From positions 25,194,177 to 25,258,176 of the forward strand of contig NC_087062.1 of NCBI RefSeq assembly GCF_963678635.1: a stretch of DNA of 64,000 nt, given 5' to 3'. The notes below the pieces were generated by a model that saw nothing but the letters and a program-made list of their open reading frames with translations, was not told the DNA's origin and did not search any database. How positions within the stretch are numbered: position 1 is the first letter of the stretch; every line of letters starts with the position of its first letter. This document shows, piece by piece, positions 1 to 8,885 of this stretch. A program made the position numbers and the translations under genes. The stretch comes from Symsagittifera roscoffensis. Its lineage: Eukaryota; Xenacoelomorpha; Acoela; Convolutidae.

Positions 1-1536
1 TTGAGTTGGATAAGGTTTATTTAGCTGACATACTATACAATCATTGCATAGTACTTTTATCCAAATTGGTGCATTTGGAAAATAAAAATTTTGTATGAAA
101 TTTGAATATGTTTTCTCTGATCCAGAGTGTCCTTTAATGTTTTGTGTATGTGAAATATTAAAAGCTATGAGAATCATACTTAAAGGGAGACAGGGAACTG
201 TAGATTCATTCAATTGGTATTCTAGAAGGTCTGTGTTTTCATTAATTGTTGTATTATTAAATTTTCGAAAATATCGGAGGAGTGTTTTATTTCCTAAAAT
301 TGTGGTATCTGCTTTTACGGGTTTAGTTTTATATTTGTGCCATGATTTTAGTTGTCTAATTAATGGGTCAAGATTTTGATATTGTTTCAAGGTTGGAATT
401 GTAATTTTTTCTGTTGGAGGGAGAAAAATATTTTCTATTTCTAATTTAGATAAAGGAATTGTATCAAGTGGGTCATGGAGGTCAAAAACTTGATTTATCG
501 TGTATTTTGAATCGTTTGTTTGCGGTCCTGATAAATTTATTTTATCAGTTAGATTTTCTTTTTCAATTAACGGAAAAAGGTCTTTTTTATGCGGGTGTTG
601 TTTTACTCTTTTTTGTTGGGTGTTATTTTTTATCCATTGTGAATATGGAATTGGTTTAAAAGTTGATGTTCCAAGTAGATCAACTTCGTAGTGGTTATTT
701 TGGCAATCTAAATAAAGTGGGAAGTGTTGTAGATTATTTATCTGTGATTGTTCAACGTCAGTTTTTACTGCATATTTGCATTCTAGTCGGGGTGATGTTT
801 CGTTTTCTGCAAGGTAAAATTTTATATTTTTGGGTATTTCAACTGTAGTTTTACGTGTAAGTAATTCAGGTGGTGTATTTCGACTTAAAGTGTCTGGTAA
901 TGCAAGATTCTTTTTTGCTGTCCAAACTATATGTAAGTTTGGAAATTTCATTAGAATTAATTGAAATCTATAAACTCGGTGATTTGGATTGGATTTTTGT
1001 GTAAAGAGAAAAATGATTGGTTTATGATCTGTGAATAGAACTGTTGGATGTTTTGATCCAAGTATCAGAAATTCATATTCTGTTAGTGTATATATTATGG
1101 CTGTACATTCTCTCATTAGAGTTGAGAGTCGTAGCTCTGCTTGAGTGAATAATCGAGAATTTGCTGATATAAGGTTCATTTTGTTTGTACCATTGTGTGA
1201 TTGTAATAATGCTGCGCCGATGCCAAAATTCGAAGCATCGCACATTGCATAGAATGGTTGATTTGGATCTGGAATTGTAATCGAAATTTGTTCAGTTAAG
1301 AGTTTTTTAATTTCTTCAAATCGTGCTTGATGTTCTGTGTTCCATTCAAAATTATTTTGTTGTCTAAGTATATTATAGAATGGTCTTAGGTACAATTGCA
1401 TTTTATAAACATATTTGCTTAAAAAATTTAACATTCCAAGGAATTCTTGGATTTTCTTTTTGTTTGTTGGTGGATGGAGCTTTTGAATAGCATCAATTCG
1501 TGATTTTAATGGGGTGATTGTTTTTCTTTCTATATT
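1..1536 (-). pseudogene. pol: RNase H and integrase N-terminus (cut by window edge)
   Basis: I checked this 1536-nt frame codon by codon and it has no stop. After the RT thumb comes an RNase HI domain: FYAMCDASNFGIGAALLQ near 1255-1205, RECTAIIYTL with the conserved Glu near 1100, and FTDHKP near 1035. A connection region follows. Near 165-1 lies the integrase HHCC zinc finger: His in SHTQNIKGHSG, then CNDCIVCQLNKP. The integrase core and 3' LTR lie to the left of the window. It is labelled pseudogene only because upstream stops in the same frame would block translation of the polyprotein. Confidence 0.88.
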
Positions 1537-2847
1537 TTATTTAACTCGTGTTAAAAAGAAGTGTGATTTATCGGGAGCGGCCTTCAGATTTTCGTTCTGA
1601 AGTATTTTGTGATAGTGTTCTAAAACATTGAACATTTCTTCTTTTGTCTGTGATTGCATAAAAACATCGTCTAAATAGGTGATTGCGTTTTTCTTGACTA
1701 TTAGTGGTCTAAAAATTTTGCTCATAAAAGCTGAAAATGCTGCTGGTCCTATGGATATTCCATAGAATAGGCGGTTGAATTCATATTGCTGATTTCCAAT
1801 AACAAATTGTGTTAAGCGTCGTGATTGTTCATCTAGTGGCATTTGAATATATGCACTATTCATATCTGCGGTTGTAAAGTATTTTCCGTTTATTTTTGTT
1901 AAAATAACTTGTATTGGTTCAATAGGCCAATTGCATTTTGATTCGTCTATTAGTGAATTAAGATATCTAGCGTCTAGAACTATTTTTAATGATTCTCCTT
2001 TTGCTAGGATGATAACAGGGTTGATAAATGTGTTACCTTTTGGTTGTTCTTCTTTGTTTACCGGTGATATAATTTTGTATTGTTCTAAAATATCGAGTAA
2101 TCTGTTTACTTTATCGTGTAAGTGAATTGGTACTTTACTTGCTCTTTGTTTTTTGAAAACTGCGTCAGGTTTTAATGGGAGATGTAGTGATGAGCTGATT
2201 TTGCCAACATCAAATTTGGATGTTGCATAGACTGATGAATATTTTATTAGCTGTTTGGCTAATTTATCAAATGCGTCTTGTGTTATTTGTGAATGTTGGA
2301 AGTTGAACATTGTTAAAAATTTCTGTTGATTCTCTGTATAGTTATTTATGTTGAATGTAGGTTTGAAATATGGGGTTTTTGTGAAATAATCTGAATTTCT
2401 TTTTTCATTACTTATTATATTATTTATGGATAATTCTTCATTAAGAATTGTGGATTGACAAATATCTAATAATTGGAGTATATTATTTACGCGGTATGCT
2501 TTTTCGTGTATTGGTGATATCGTAGCGTTGGTTTCGCAATAGCTTAAAAGTCCTAAAGGTAATGTTACTTGATAGGGTGTATTGTTGTATACATGTAGAG
2601 AAATAATATCTGAATTCGAGTTTTTCAAATATTTTATGGATGATATTGTGATTTTGAAAAATTTATGGATAGGTTTGAATTCAAAATCTGACATATAGAA
2701 TTGTTGTTTATTTTGTTTTTTATCATATTGGTGAACTTGTTTTATTGAAAAATTATATATGTTTCCTGATAGTGGTTTCAGGTGTTTTCTTTGTTGATTA
2801 TATATTGGATAAAATTTTGAAAAGAATGGTGGTTGTTTGTTTAATCT
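1537..2847 (-). pseudogene. pol: Reverse transcriptase domain of the LTR element
   Basis: RT motifs occur in order: VIILAKGESLKIVLDARYLN, then YFTTADMNSAYIQMPLDEQ with the first catalytic Asp, RLFYGISIGPAAF, and YLDDVFMQSQ with the catalytic YLDD box at about 1660-1690. The frame ends at TAA 1537-1539 in the thumb, at HFFLTRVK. Homologues there usually read V-x-(F/Y)-L-G before the next block, so a few codons may be deleted as well as the stop gained. The frame resumes immediately with NIERKTITPLKSRID. Upstream, 2847-2695 is open and in frame but less conserved in appearance. Confidence 0.9.
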
Positions 2848-3276
2848 TTAAAAAAATGTTAGGGATGTGTCTTTTGTTTTTGTGTATTTATCTTTGATTA
2901 GTATTTTACTATTCAAGATGTTGATTGTTGGTATATATTTAGAGATAAATGGTATTCCAATGATATTGTGTTTAATATCAGTGATATGAAATATTTGTTT
3001 AAATGGTTTATTTAAAATTTTATTCTGCTCTATTGTTCTTGTGGGGAGAAGAAATAATTGAATTTTTCCATAGTTTACCAATGTTGATCCTTGTGCTGTT
3101 GCTAGTTTACTGGAGGTTTCAAGAGGTGTTAGTTTTGGGTGTAATGTTTTTATCTCATTCCATGTGGGAATGTTTATTATGTTTGATTCTGCTCCTGAAT
3201 CAATTAAAAAATCAATTTCAAGATCTGGTGGTTGAAATTCTTTGTTTCTTGGACTTTCTAAAAGAAATGGTATTGT
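2848..3276 (-). pseudogene. pro: Retroelement aspartic protease region
   Basis: This continues the gag frame directly after the TGA at 3277-3279. The active-site motif is IDFLIDSGAESNII near 3220-3175, the usual hydrophobic-D-S-G-A of retroelement proteases. Downstream HNIIGIPFISKY fits the flap-to-C-terminal part of the fold. The region ends at a TAA at 2848-2850, close to the expected protease/RT boundary. The gag-protease stop might be a recoding site, as in elements that separate gag and pol by read-through, but with several other stops in this copy decay is the simpler reading. Confidence 0.8.
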
Positions 3277-5598
3277 TCAAATTTTTTCTTTAGGTTGTTC
3301 TTTTTGTATATTTTGATAGATGTGATTTGTATTCAAGCATTTTGTTTTGTCATTTTTATTGGATTGATTTGTAGTGTTGATTTCGTTAGTTTCTGGTGCC
3401 GTTTGTGTGGAATGGATGGGTTCAATATAATAATTGTGAAGGAGTTCTAATTGATTTTCATATATATGTGATGAAAAAGGTTGTTCATATATAATAGGTT
3501 CGTAGTCATTTTCGACTGCTATCATATTGATGGAGATAGTGTTTTCTGTATCACTTTCTGATTCTGATGATTCACAGTTTATTTGATTTAGTTGTAGTTC
3601 GTTATTTCCTGTGTCATCAATACCTGGAGGGTCTGATGTTGTTTCTGGATTTGATTGTACTTGATTAATATGTCTTTGATGTTTAGGTGTACTACTTCTG
3701 TGACGATTATTAGAATTATTATAATGGTTATTATTTCTGTGTGGTGATTGGGAATAATTTCTATAACGATTATTGTAACTTGAATGTCGATTTTGTGAAT
3801 TATTTCGTGATCTGTTTTGATAATTATCGTTTGATCTGTTATAGTTTGATCTGTTATATGAGTTATTCCTTGATCGATTGTTCGGGTAATTCTGATTTCG
3901 GTTGTTTGAATAACTTCTATTCCGATTATTGGAGTAGTTTCTATTTCTATTATATGATGAGTTTCGTGACTGATTGTTTGGGTAGTATTTATTCCTTGAT
4001 TGGGAATTAGATCTAGAAACAAATTGTGTTGTATTTGAATTTGATCTTGAGTAGTTATTTTGACTATTTGGTCTATTGTAATGATTTTGTGACGAATTTT
4101 GTGTATTTCTTCGTTCTGGTGATCTTCCTCTATAACTTGAGTTATATGGTGATTGAGTTCTTGTGTAATTGGTATTGTTCGGGAGTGGTTTTCCTGAACT
4201 GTTGTTGCTGTATACATTTTTGTTCGGTAGATTTTGATCTTTCTTCATGTACTGATAGAGTGATTTATTTGGTTCTTTATATTTTTGAGGTTTGTTTTGA
4301 TTGTCCTGTTGTTTTTGTCTACATTCAGAAATACTATGTCCGTATCGTCGACAATAATTACACCATTTTTTGAAAGATGGTTTGCCTTTAAAGTTTGGGT
4401 GTTTTTCATAAATATTGAGTATTTCAGTGATTTTTTAAACGAGGTCTGTATCTGATTCCTGTATATTGTTGCTATTTGTGGTATTTGTTTCAATTCGGTT
4501 AACATATTGTAATTTCAGATTTTCTGTTTCTTCAAGTTTCATTGTGATTTCTGCTTGCTCTAGTTTGTCTACTAGTTTTCGAAAATCTAAATCGGGCTCT
4601 CGAATTGAGGAGGGATGGGATGCTCTCTTTTTTATTGCTATTTTCCTTAATTGAGGTGTTAAGGTCATCATTAAGATTTCTGTCATTTTCGTATTTTTAT
4701 AGTCGTGTGTATTTAATGAATATGCTTTTCGAACTAGTGTTTCGATACGTACTGCTAATTGTTCGATGGTTTCATTTGGTAATCTGCGAGTTTCATTACA
4801 TAAAACTCTTTGTTGTTGTTTGTTTCTTTCGGAGTCAAACATTTTTGAAAATTCTTGTGTAAATCTTTTCCAATTTGATTTTATTTCTTTAGGCAATACT
4901 GAAAACCATTTTTGGGCTGCGCCGTCTAAGGTTGTCTGTATCAACGCTGTGCGTCGATGTATCCAATTTTGATGTAGTGGCGTGTTAATTGGTTCAGGTC
5001 CTATATTTAAAATTAAATTTGCTGTTACTGCATTTAAATAAGCTTCTACAGGTTATTCAGGGTCTGTTCCTGTGAATACCATTAATGGTTTGTTTGATGT
5101 TATTGATGATCCACCCATAAGGTATGGATTCATTGTCATTTGTAATGATTCTGCTGCATTTGGCATTTGTGAAAAATTTGAAAGTTGATTTTTTGTTATT
5201 TCGTGTTGTTGAAGGTAATATGGAAGTGGTATTTCATTTTGCATTTGTGTTGGTTGATACGAGTGTGTAATCATTGGGTTTTGTGGCTGAATTGGTTGAA
5301 AAGGTTGTGTATTAATTGGGTTTTGCATTTGTATTGGTTGTTGATTTTGTGTATCTGTTGGGTGTGGAGAAAAAATTCTATGATATGTATACGGTTTCTG
5401 CACTCCTTGTCCACGATATTCTTGAGTATATGGTGCAAATATATCTGGTTGTAAATAATCATCGTCAGAGGATAAATAATCCGTTTGATGAGATGCTTGC
5501 TTTTTATTCTTATTCTGTTGAAAGAATGGGTAATTTTCACTACGATCCTGTGGAGGATGTGAATTAGTTTGAAAATTTACTGAGTTGCTTGTTGCCAT
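3277..5598 (-). pseudogene. gag: gag, one frame with two internal stops
   Basis: The frame starts MATSNSVNF at 5598 and runs to a TGA at 3277. The N-terminal third is Gln, Pro and Asn-rich. A capsid region of Retrotrans_gag type follows (QKWFSVLPKEIKSNWKRF near 4910-4860, then RRLPNETIEQLAVRIETLVR). Next is one CCHC zinc knuckle, CNYCRRYGHSISEC, at about 4322-4363. After it comes a long low-complexity tail of about 150 residues made of Asn, Arg, Ser and Tyr, probably RNA-binding. TAA codons interrupt the frame at 5053-5055 (after GTDPE) and 4435-4437 (just before the zinc knuckle). Both look like single-base nonsense changes because the sequence on each side continues in frame. The zinc-knuckle spacing CX2CX4HX4C is intact. 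Confidence 0.85.
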
Positions 5599-5621
5599 TG
5601 GATTATCCCAATATTGAGATC

Positions 5622-6893
5622 TTATCTGATTATTTTTATTTTTCGTGGGGGATAGTTTGTTTTTGATGAATGTGTGTAATTATAATTGTGTTCCGCAAAA
5701 TTGTTTCTTGTGAACGTTCTGCGTGTTTTTGACGGTATTGTCATGGATCTATATGTTTGGTAATCCATTTGTGAATATTTTGGAGCAACCGAAGGTTTAA
5801 CGGTTGATTGTAAGGTTACCTGTGCTAGTGAAGTGTTTGTATTTCTTGGTGTTGTTAAGTTTGGACGTATCGGTGAAATACTTTGTTTTGTAGTTGTTGT
5901 TGTTTGGACGATTTCTTCATTTATGAAGTGTGATGGTGTCTGAATATCTTGTTGAGTGAGATTCCTAGTTCCATTAAGGTTTTCATTGTGTATGACGGTC
6001 GAATTTAAACTGTTGTTTCGCGTATCAGGTAAAAATGTATTGTAGTTTAATGGTGTTGCATCAATGGTTAATGGTACTACTCTTACATAATCTCTTGTAT
6101 AAGATATTGTACTTATTGCTCTACTTGAGATTGATTGTGGGATATTTATGAATGCATAATGAGACCATTCGGGGTCCCAAACGTAGTCTGACTGTTCTGT
6201 GATGGCGGTATCATCGTTTGAATTTTGAGGTCTAAAATTTTTTCTTGCTTGTGAAATTAAATCTATATTATGTGTGAAATAATCTATTATAAACCATGCC
6301 AAAATTTTTTGTAAGTCATGTTTTGTATGTTGTGAAACTTCATCTTTAGTGAAATTTTCTTTAATTATATGTAGGAAAGTTGAAAATAGTGTGATTTCAT
6401 GTCGTACCCTTATATGTTTAGATGTCTCTGTCGGTGAGACATTTGGGGTTGGGATTTCGTTTTCTAATATTGAGATATAACTATATATTATTGCAAAAAC
6501 TTCATTAGTAAATATGGAGTTTGCTCTTTGTGAGTTATGATATTGTATGCTTTTTATATATTCTGAGAATACTTTTGAAAATTCTAAATCAAGATCGTCT
6601 GTTTGAATTACATATTTGCGGTGATTCGGATTTGGTGAGCTGAATTCTATTGTGTAGATTCCGTATTGTTGTGTTAAGTTACATATATCTTTCAGATAGT
6701 GATCAATAATTTGTCTTTTTATTTTTACATCTGGGAACTCTGTTTTACATGGGCTAATTCCGGGTTCAAACAAATTTAGGAGTAAATTCTTGCAAAAATC
6801 ATGCTGTCCTCTATTATCGGGTGCATCTACGAGGAAGGGGTAGATATCGTCATCATCTGGACTATCTTCACTTGGAGTGTGTGTTTGGCTCAT
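5622..6893 (-). CDS. ORF-B, 423-aa protein between ORF-A and gag, unknown
   Basis: This is an intact frame of 423 codons. The N-terminus is acidic (SEDSPDDDDIYPF). Residues about 30-230 look globular and mainly helical with many aromatic residues, including FSEYIKSIQYHNSQR and LAWFIIDYFTHNIDL. From about 270 the protein is Thr, Ser, Asn and Pro-rich, and it ends in a basic tail (PPRKIKIIR). I recognise no catalytic motif, signal peptide or membrane segment. Its stop lies 23 nt before the gag ATG, and the gag frame is itself open back to 5679, so the two frames overlap by 58 nt in a -1 relation. That it stays intact while gag-pol carries five stops is notable. It might be a structural or accessory protein; the function is not known. 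Confidence 0.6.
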   Translation of the reverse strand: MSQTHTPSEDSPDDDDIYPFLVDAPDNRGQHDFCKNLLLNLFEPGISPCKTEFPDVKIKRQIIDHYLKDICNLTQQYGIYTIEFSSPNPNHRKYVIQTDDLDLEFSKVFSEYIKSIQYHNSQRANSIFTNEVFAIIYSYISILENEIPTPNVSPTETSKHIRVRHEITLFSTFLHIIKENFTKDEVSQHTKHDLQKILAWFIIDYFTHNIDLISQARKNFRPQNSNDDTAITEQSDYVWDPEWSHYAFINIPQSISSRAISTISYTRDYVRVVPLTIDATPLNYNTFLPDTRNNSLNSTVIHNENLNGTRNLTQQDIQTPSHFINEEIVQTTTTTKQSISPIRPNLTTPRNTNTSLAQVTLQSTVKPSVAPKYSQMDYQTYRSMTIPSKTRRTFTRNNFAEHNYNYTHSSKTNYPPRKIKIIR

Positions 6894-7335
6894 TTTTTCG
6901 TTTAATGACTGTTAATAGGTAATTATCGATGTGTCTAATTGGTTGATTCCAATTATATAAATGTACTGGTTTGTGTTTATATAGCTTTTTTATTCTTCTT
7001 TTTCCTCTTTTTGATGAATTTGAAGTTGTTTCTGAGTCGGAAAAATATAATTGATCGTGAATGGGGTAATTTTTATCTATAGATTCTTTTAATTTATAAA
7101 GTTCGTCTAAATTGCTGGCTTCTGATTCTGAAAATGCGTTTCTATTTTTGGAAAATCTTTTTCGTGTTATTTGTCTTTGTTTGGTTATTATTTTCCTTTT
7201 TAGTGTTTGTCGTTTTGTTCTAATATATCCAACTGTTTGTGTATGAGGTGTGATTACAAGGTCGTATTTTTTGTTATCTATTTCACAGTTGTGTAAAACG
7301 ATTGTTTGTTTGTTTCCTAGATTTTTAAATGACAT
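6868..7335 (-). CDS. ORF-A, 155-aa basic protein upstream of gag, unknown
   Basis: This is an intact frame of 155 codons, the first sizeable ORF after the leader of the LTR element. Residues about 39-65 are rich in Lys and Arg (TKRQTLKRKIITKQRQ and following), then comes an acidic and Ser-rich stretch (SESEASNLDE), and then a second basic cluster (SKRGKRRIKK). This charge pattern would suit a nucleic-acid-binding or nuclear protein, but I recognise no family. Its last 26 nt overlap the start of ORF-B in another frame (AATGAG at the junction), which suggests coupled or leaky-scanning translation. Extra ORFs ahead of gag are known in plant Ogre/Tat elements. I do not know an equivalent in animal Ty3/gypsy elements. 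Confidence 0.55.
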   Translation of the reverse strand: MSFKNLGNKQTIVLHNCEIDNKKYDLVITPHTQTVGYIRTKRQTLKRKIITKQRQITRKRFSKNRNAFSESEASNLDELYKLKESIDKNYPIHDQLYFSDSETTSNSSKRGKRRIKKLYKHKPVHLYNWNQPIRHIDNYLLTVIKRKNEPNTHSK

Positions 7336-7399
7336 AAGGTTTAGGATGACGGATGCAAAAAGTTGTTAGATGATTTCTATTTTCTTAAATTGTTAGTCC

Positions 7400-7840
7400 T
7401 TACGATTTTTTGGTTAGCTTAACCTGGGTCTATTTGTTCAAGGTTGGAGAGAAAAGTATATCGATTCCGAAGAATGATTTTTTACTTTCTCGTGGCTAGT
7501 ATAAGCTAAGGTGTTAACTTACTTAATCTTACTTAGGGGTAGTGATTGTGTTCAAGGGTTGGAGAATAGTAAACCGATCCACAAGGTTCAGGTATAATTA
7601 GAACGCGAGTAGTTCGTTAGATACTATTTTAAACTTCCTAAGTCTAAGATTTATCCTGGGTCTGGTAAGAGGAGGGTTCAAGTGAAGGATGAATAACCGA
7701 AGTTCTTCACTGTTTATCCTAATTTGAATGATTAGTTTTGTTCAAAAATTTCTATTAGTCTTGGGTCTTTTGAAAGGATTGGATAGTGAATCGACGTTTG
7801 AGGTCGTTAGACACTAGCTAAGTGGGTGGGGGAGAACAAA
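7400..7840 (-). repeat. Leader with four diverged hairpin modules of about 100 bp
   Basis: On the plus strand four stretches share pieces such as TGGGTCT, GTTCAAGG, TTGGA(G/T)A and (T/A)TCGA. They begin near 7420, 7535, 7655 and 7765. Each encloses a local stem: GAGAAAAGTA with TTACTTTCTC near 7450-7490, AATAGTA with TACTATT near 7565-7645, GTGAAG with CTTCAC near 7683-7711, and TAGTG...CGAC with GTCG...CACTA near 7786-7825. In the element's sense these lie between the PBS and ORF-A. The modules are too diverged for a confident alignment by eye. Confidence 0.45.
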
Positions 7841-7856
7841 ATTGTTCTTTTTGATA

Positions 7857-7960
7857 CAACGATAGGCCTTGATGATCAAGTTTTAAATTTAATTAAATAG
7901 AAAATTAATTAAGATCCAAGGATAAGCCTTGATGATCTGATTTTAAAATTAAGTGAAATT
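7857..7960. repeat. Short direct repeat in the retroelement leader
   Basis: The block GATA(G/A)GCCTTGATGATC followed by TTTTAAA occurs twice, near 7861 and 7921, separated by AT-rich sequence. It belongs to the untranslated leader of the LTR element. No protein-coding signal is seen here. Confidence 0.7.
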
Positions 7961-8264
7961 AAGTTTAAAATGGTTTAAATTTGTTTAAGGAAAAGATTTA
8001 GTGTTTTAATGATATTAGTGAGCTTATGATTGCTGTTATGTTTTAGGTGATGAAGCTGGGACAACTGATGATTTTATGATTACTAACAGTTTATTGTCAT
8101 GCTACTAATTTTTGTTTTGATTTTCAATAAATATTTTCCAAACATGTTTTATATAATACTGCAGAATTTTAAGAAAACGATCTGGAATCTTTTTATCAAT
8201 CGTTATTGTATATTAATAGTTCTGTTTAGCGCCTGTGATGATTATGAAGATTGACTTCAAGATT

Positions 8265-8498
8265 TTATGTTTGCAAATGAAAATCTAAATTCATTGCTAA
8301 TAAAATTCTAAATATAAAAGTCTGTGTTGGCTTTTGCCGTACTATCATATAACTATTTGGTAAGTTTCTATTTTGTCGTATGTCGTCTCTGGTTCGAGGT
8401 CTTCTTGCAATTCCGGGTAGTTCTGTTATCGTTCGGAATATTGGCTCTGATCTATTGAGTCGTAGAGACATTTCGATTAAATTATCGTCGTATAACAT
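8265..8498 (-). CDS. Small leader ORF, 77 codons, unknown
   Basis: This frame is open from about 8607, across the PBS, to a stop at 8265; the first ATG is at 8498. The product is basic with many Arg residues in its middle part, and I recognise no domain. It lies between the PBS and the structured leader of the LTR element. It could be a leader peptide, the first exon of a spliced transcript, or chance. Only its position inside an organised element argues for it. Confidence 0.2.
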   Translation of the reverse strand: MLYDDNLIEMSLRLNRSEPIFRTITELPGIARRPRTRDDIRQNRNLPNSYMIVRQKPTQTFIFRILLAMNLDFHLQT

Positions 8499-8573
8499 TT
8501 TTAAAATGTTTTGTCTAAATTCTAATCTATTTTTGGTTAAATCTAAGCTATTAAGGTCTTGTTCGAGACTTAT

Positions 8574-8583
8574 GGTCGCACCA
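8574..8583 (-). other. Candidate primer-binding site (PBS)
   Basis: In the sense direction TGGTGCGACC follows the LTR end CA after a 2-nt spacer. The plus strand reads GGTCGCACCA, as expected for a tRNA 3' end with CCA. The complementarity may extend further, because the plus strand just before it contains GTTCGAGAC, which resembles a T-arm. I could not assign the tRNA species. Confidence 0.6.
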
Positions 8584-8585
8584 GA

Positions 8586-8885
8586 TGAGTTATAACCGAT
8601 GTGGTTAACTCATAGAGTAATTGCGGATAGGGTACACCGTCTGCTCGTCACGCTATCTTATTTTCGGCCGGATAGATTCGTGCAACTTCTTAGTCTAATA
8701 CCGATCCTGATCTTACTCTTATACTATCTAGTCTCAGGTTGTTTAACTAGTCTCTGCTAGGCTCAATAAATCTAGGGTATACTGGTTTATTGCGGCTGCT
8801 GAAGTTCTCTTGGAGAGGCGACTAATTTCTAAGTTAAATTCAAATCTCTCTGGTGCTGAAATTACAAGTAATTTCAGCACTTACA
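8586..8885 (-). repeat. Putative 5' LTR, 300 bp
   Basis: The inner edge is set by the primer-binding site. In the sense direction the LTR ends ...TAACTCA, followed by TC and then TGGTGCGACC. The outer edge at 8885 is chosen because it gives a TG...CA element of exactly 300 bp, starting TGTAAGTGCTG in sense. An AATAAA (GCAATAAACC in sense, near 8790) could be the polyadenylation signal. A 13-bp perfect palindrome lies next to the outer end. The inner edge is fairly secure. The outer edge needs the 3' LTR, which lies outside the window. Confidence 0.6.
8853..8880. repeat. Perfect palindrome, 13-bp arms, AA loop
   Basis: GTGCTGAAATTAC at 8853-8865 and its exact reverse complement at 8868-8880 flank a 2-nt loop. 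It sits a few bases inside the inferred outer end of the LTR. A similar 14-bp hairpin with the same GTGCTGA core is at 14647-14705. Confidence 0.9.

Larger units (their letters stand above)
1..8885 (-). mobile_element. Ty3/gypsy-type LTR retroelement, 5' part (3' end beyond the window)
   Basis: Read on the minus strand the order is LTR (8885-8586), primer-binding site (8583-8574), leader, ORF-A, ORF-B, gag, protease, RT, RNase H and the integrase zinc finger, which is cut by the window edge. RNase H before integrase, with RT box YLDD and protease DSGA, places it in the Ty3/gypsy (Metaviridae-like) order rather than copia. Gag to integrase share one frame from 5598 to position 1, interrupted by single stops at 5053, 4435, 3277, 2848 and 1537 (lowest base of each) and by no frameshift. 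The copy therefore looks young but inactivated. The oddity is two substantial ORFs upstream of gag. The 3' LTR and target duplication are not visible, so the boundary at 8885 is inferred. Confidence 0.9.

Noticed and set aside
3277-3279. Definite programmed stop-codon read-through between gag and protease
   Set aside because: The position is right, but four other stops in the same frame make decay equally likely. It is kept only as a question in the findings.
3588-4217. 209-codon minus-strand frame overlapping gag
   Set aside because: It is the shifted frame of the Asn/Arg/Ser-rich gag tail. The Ile/Thr-rich composition is a by-product of that repeat.
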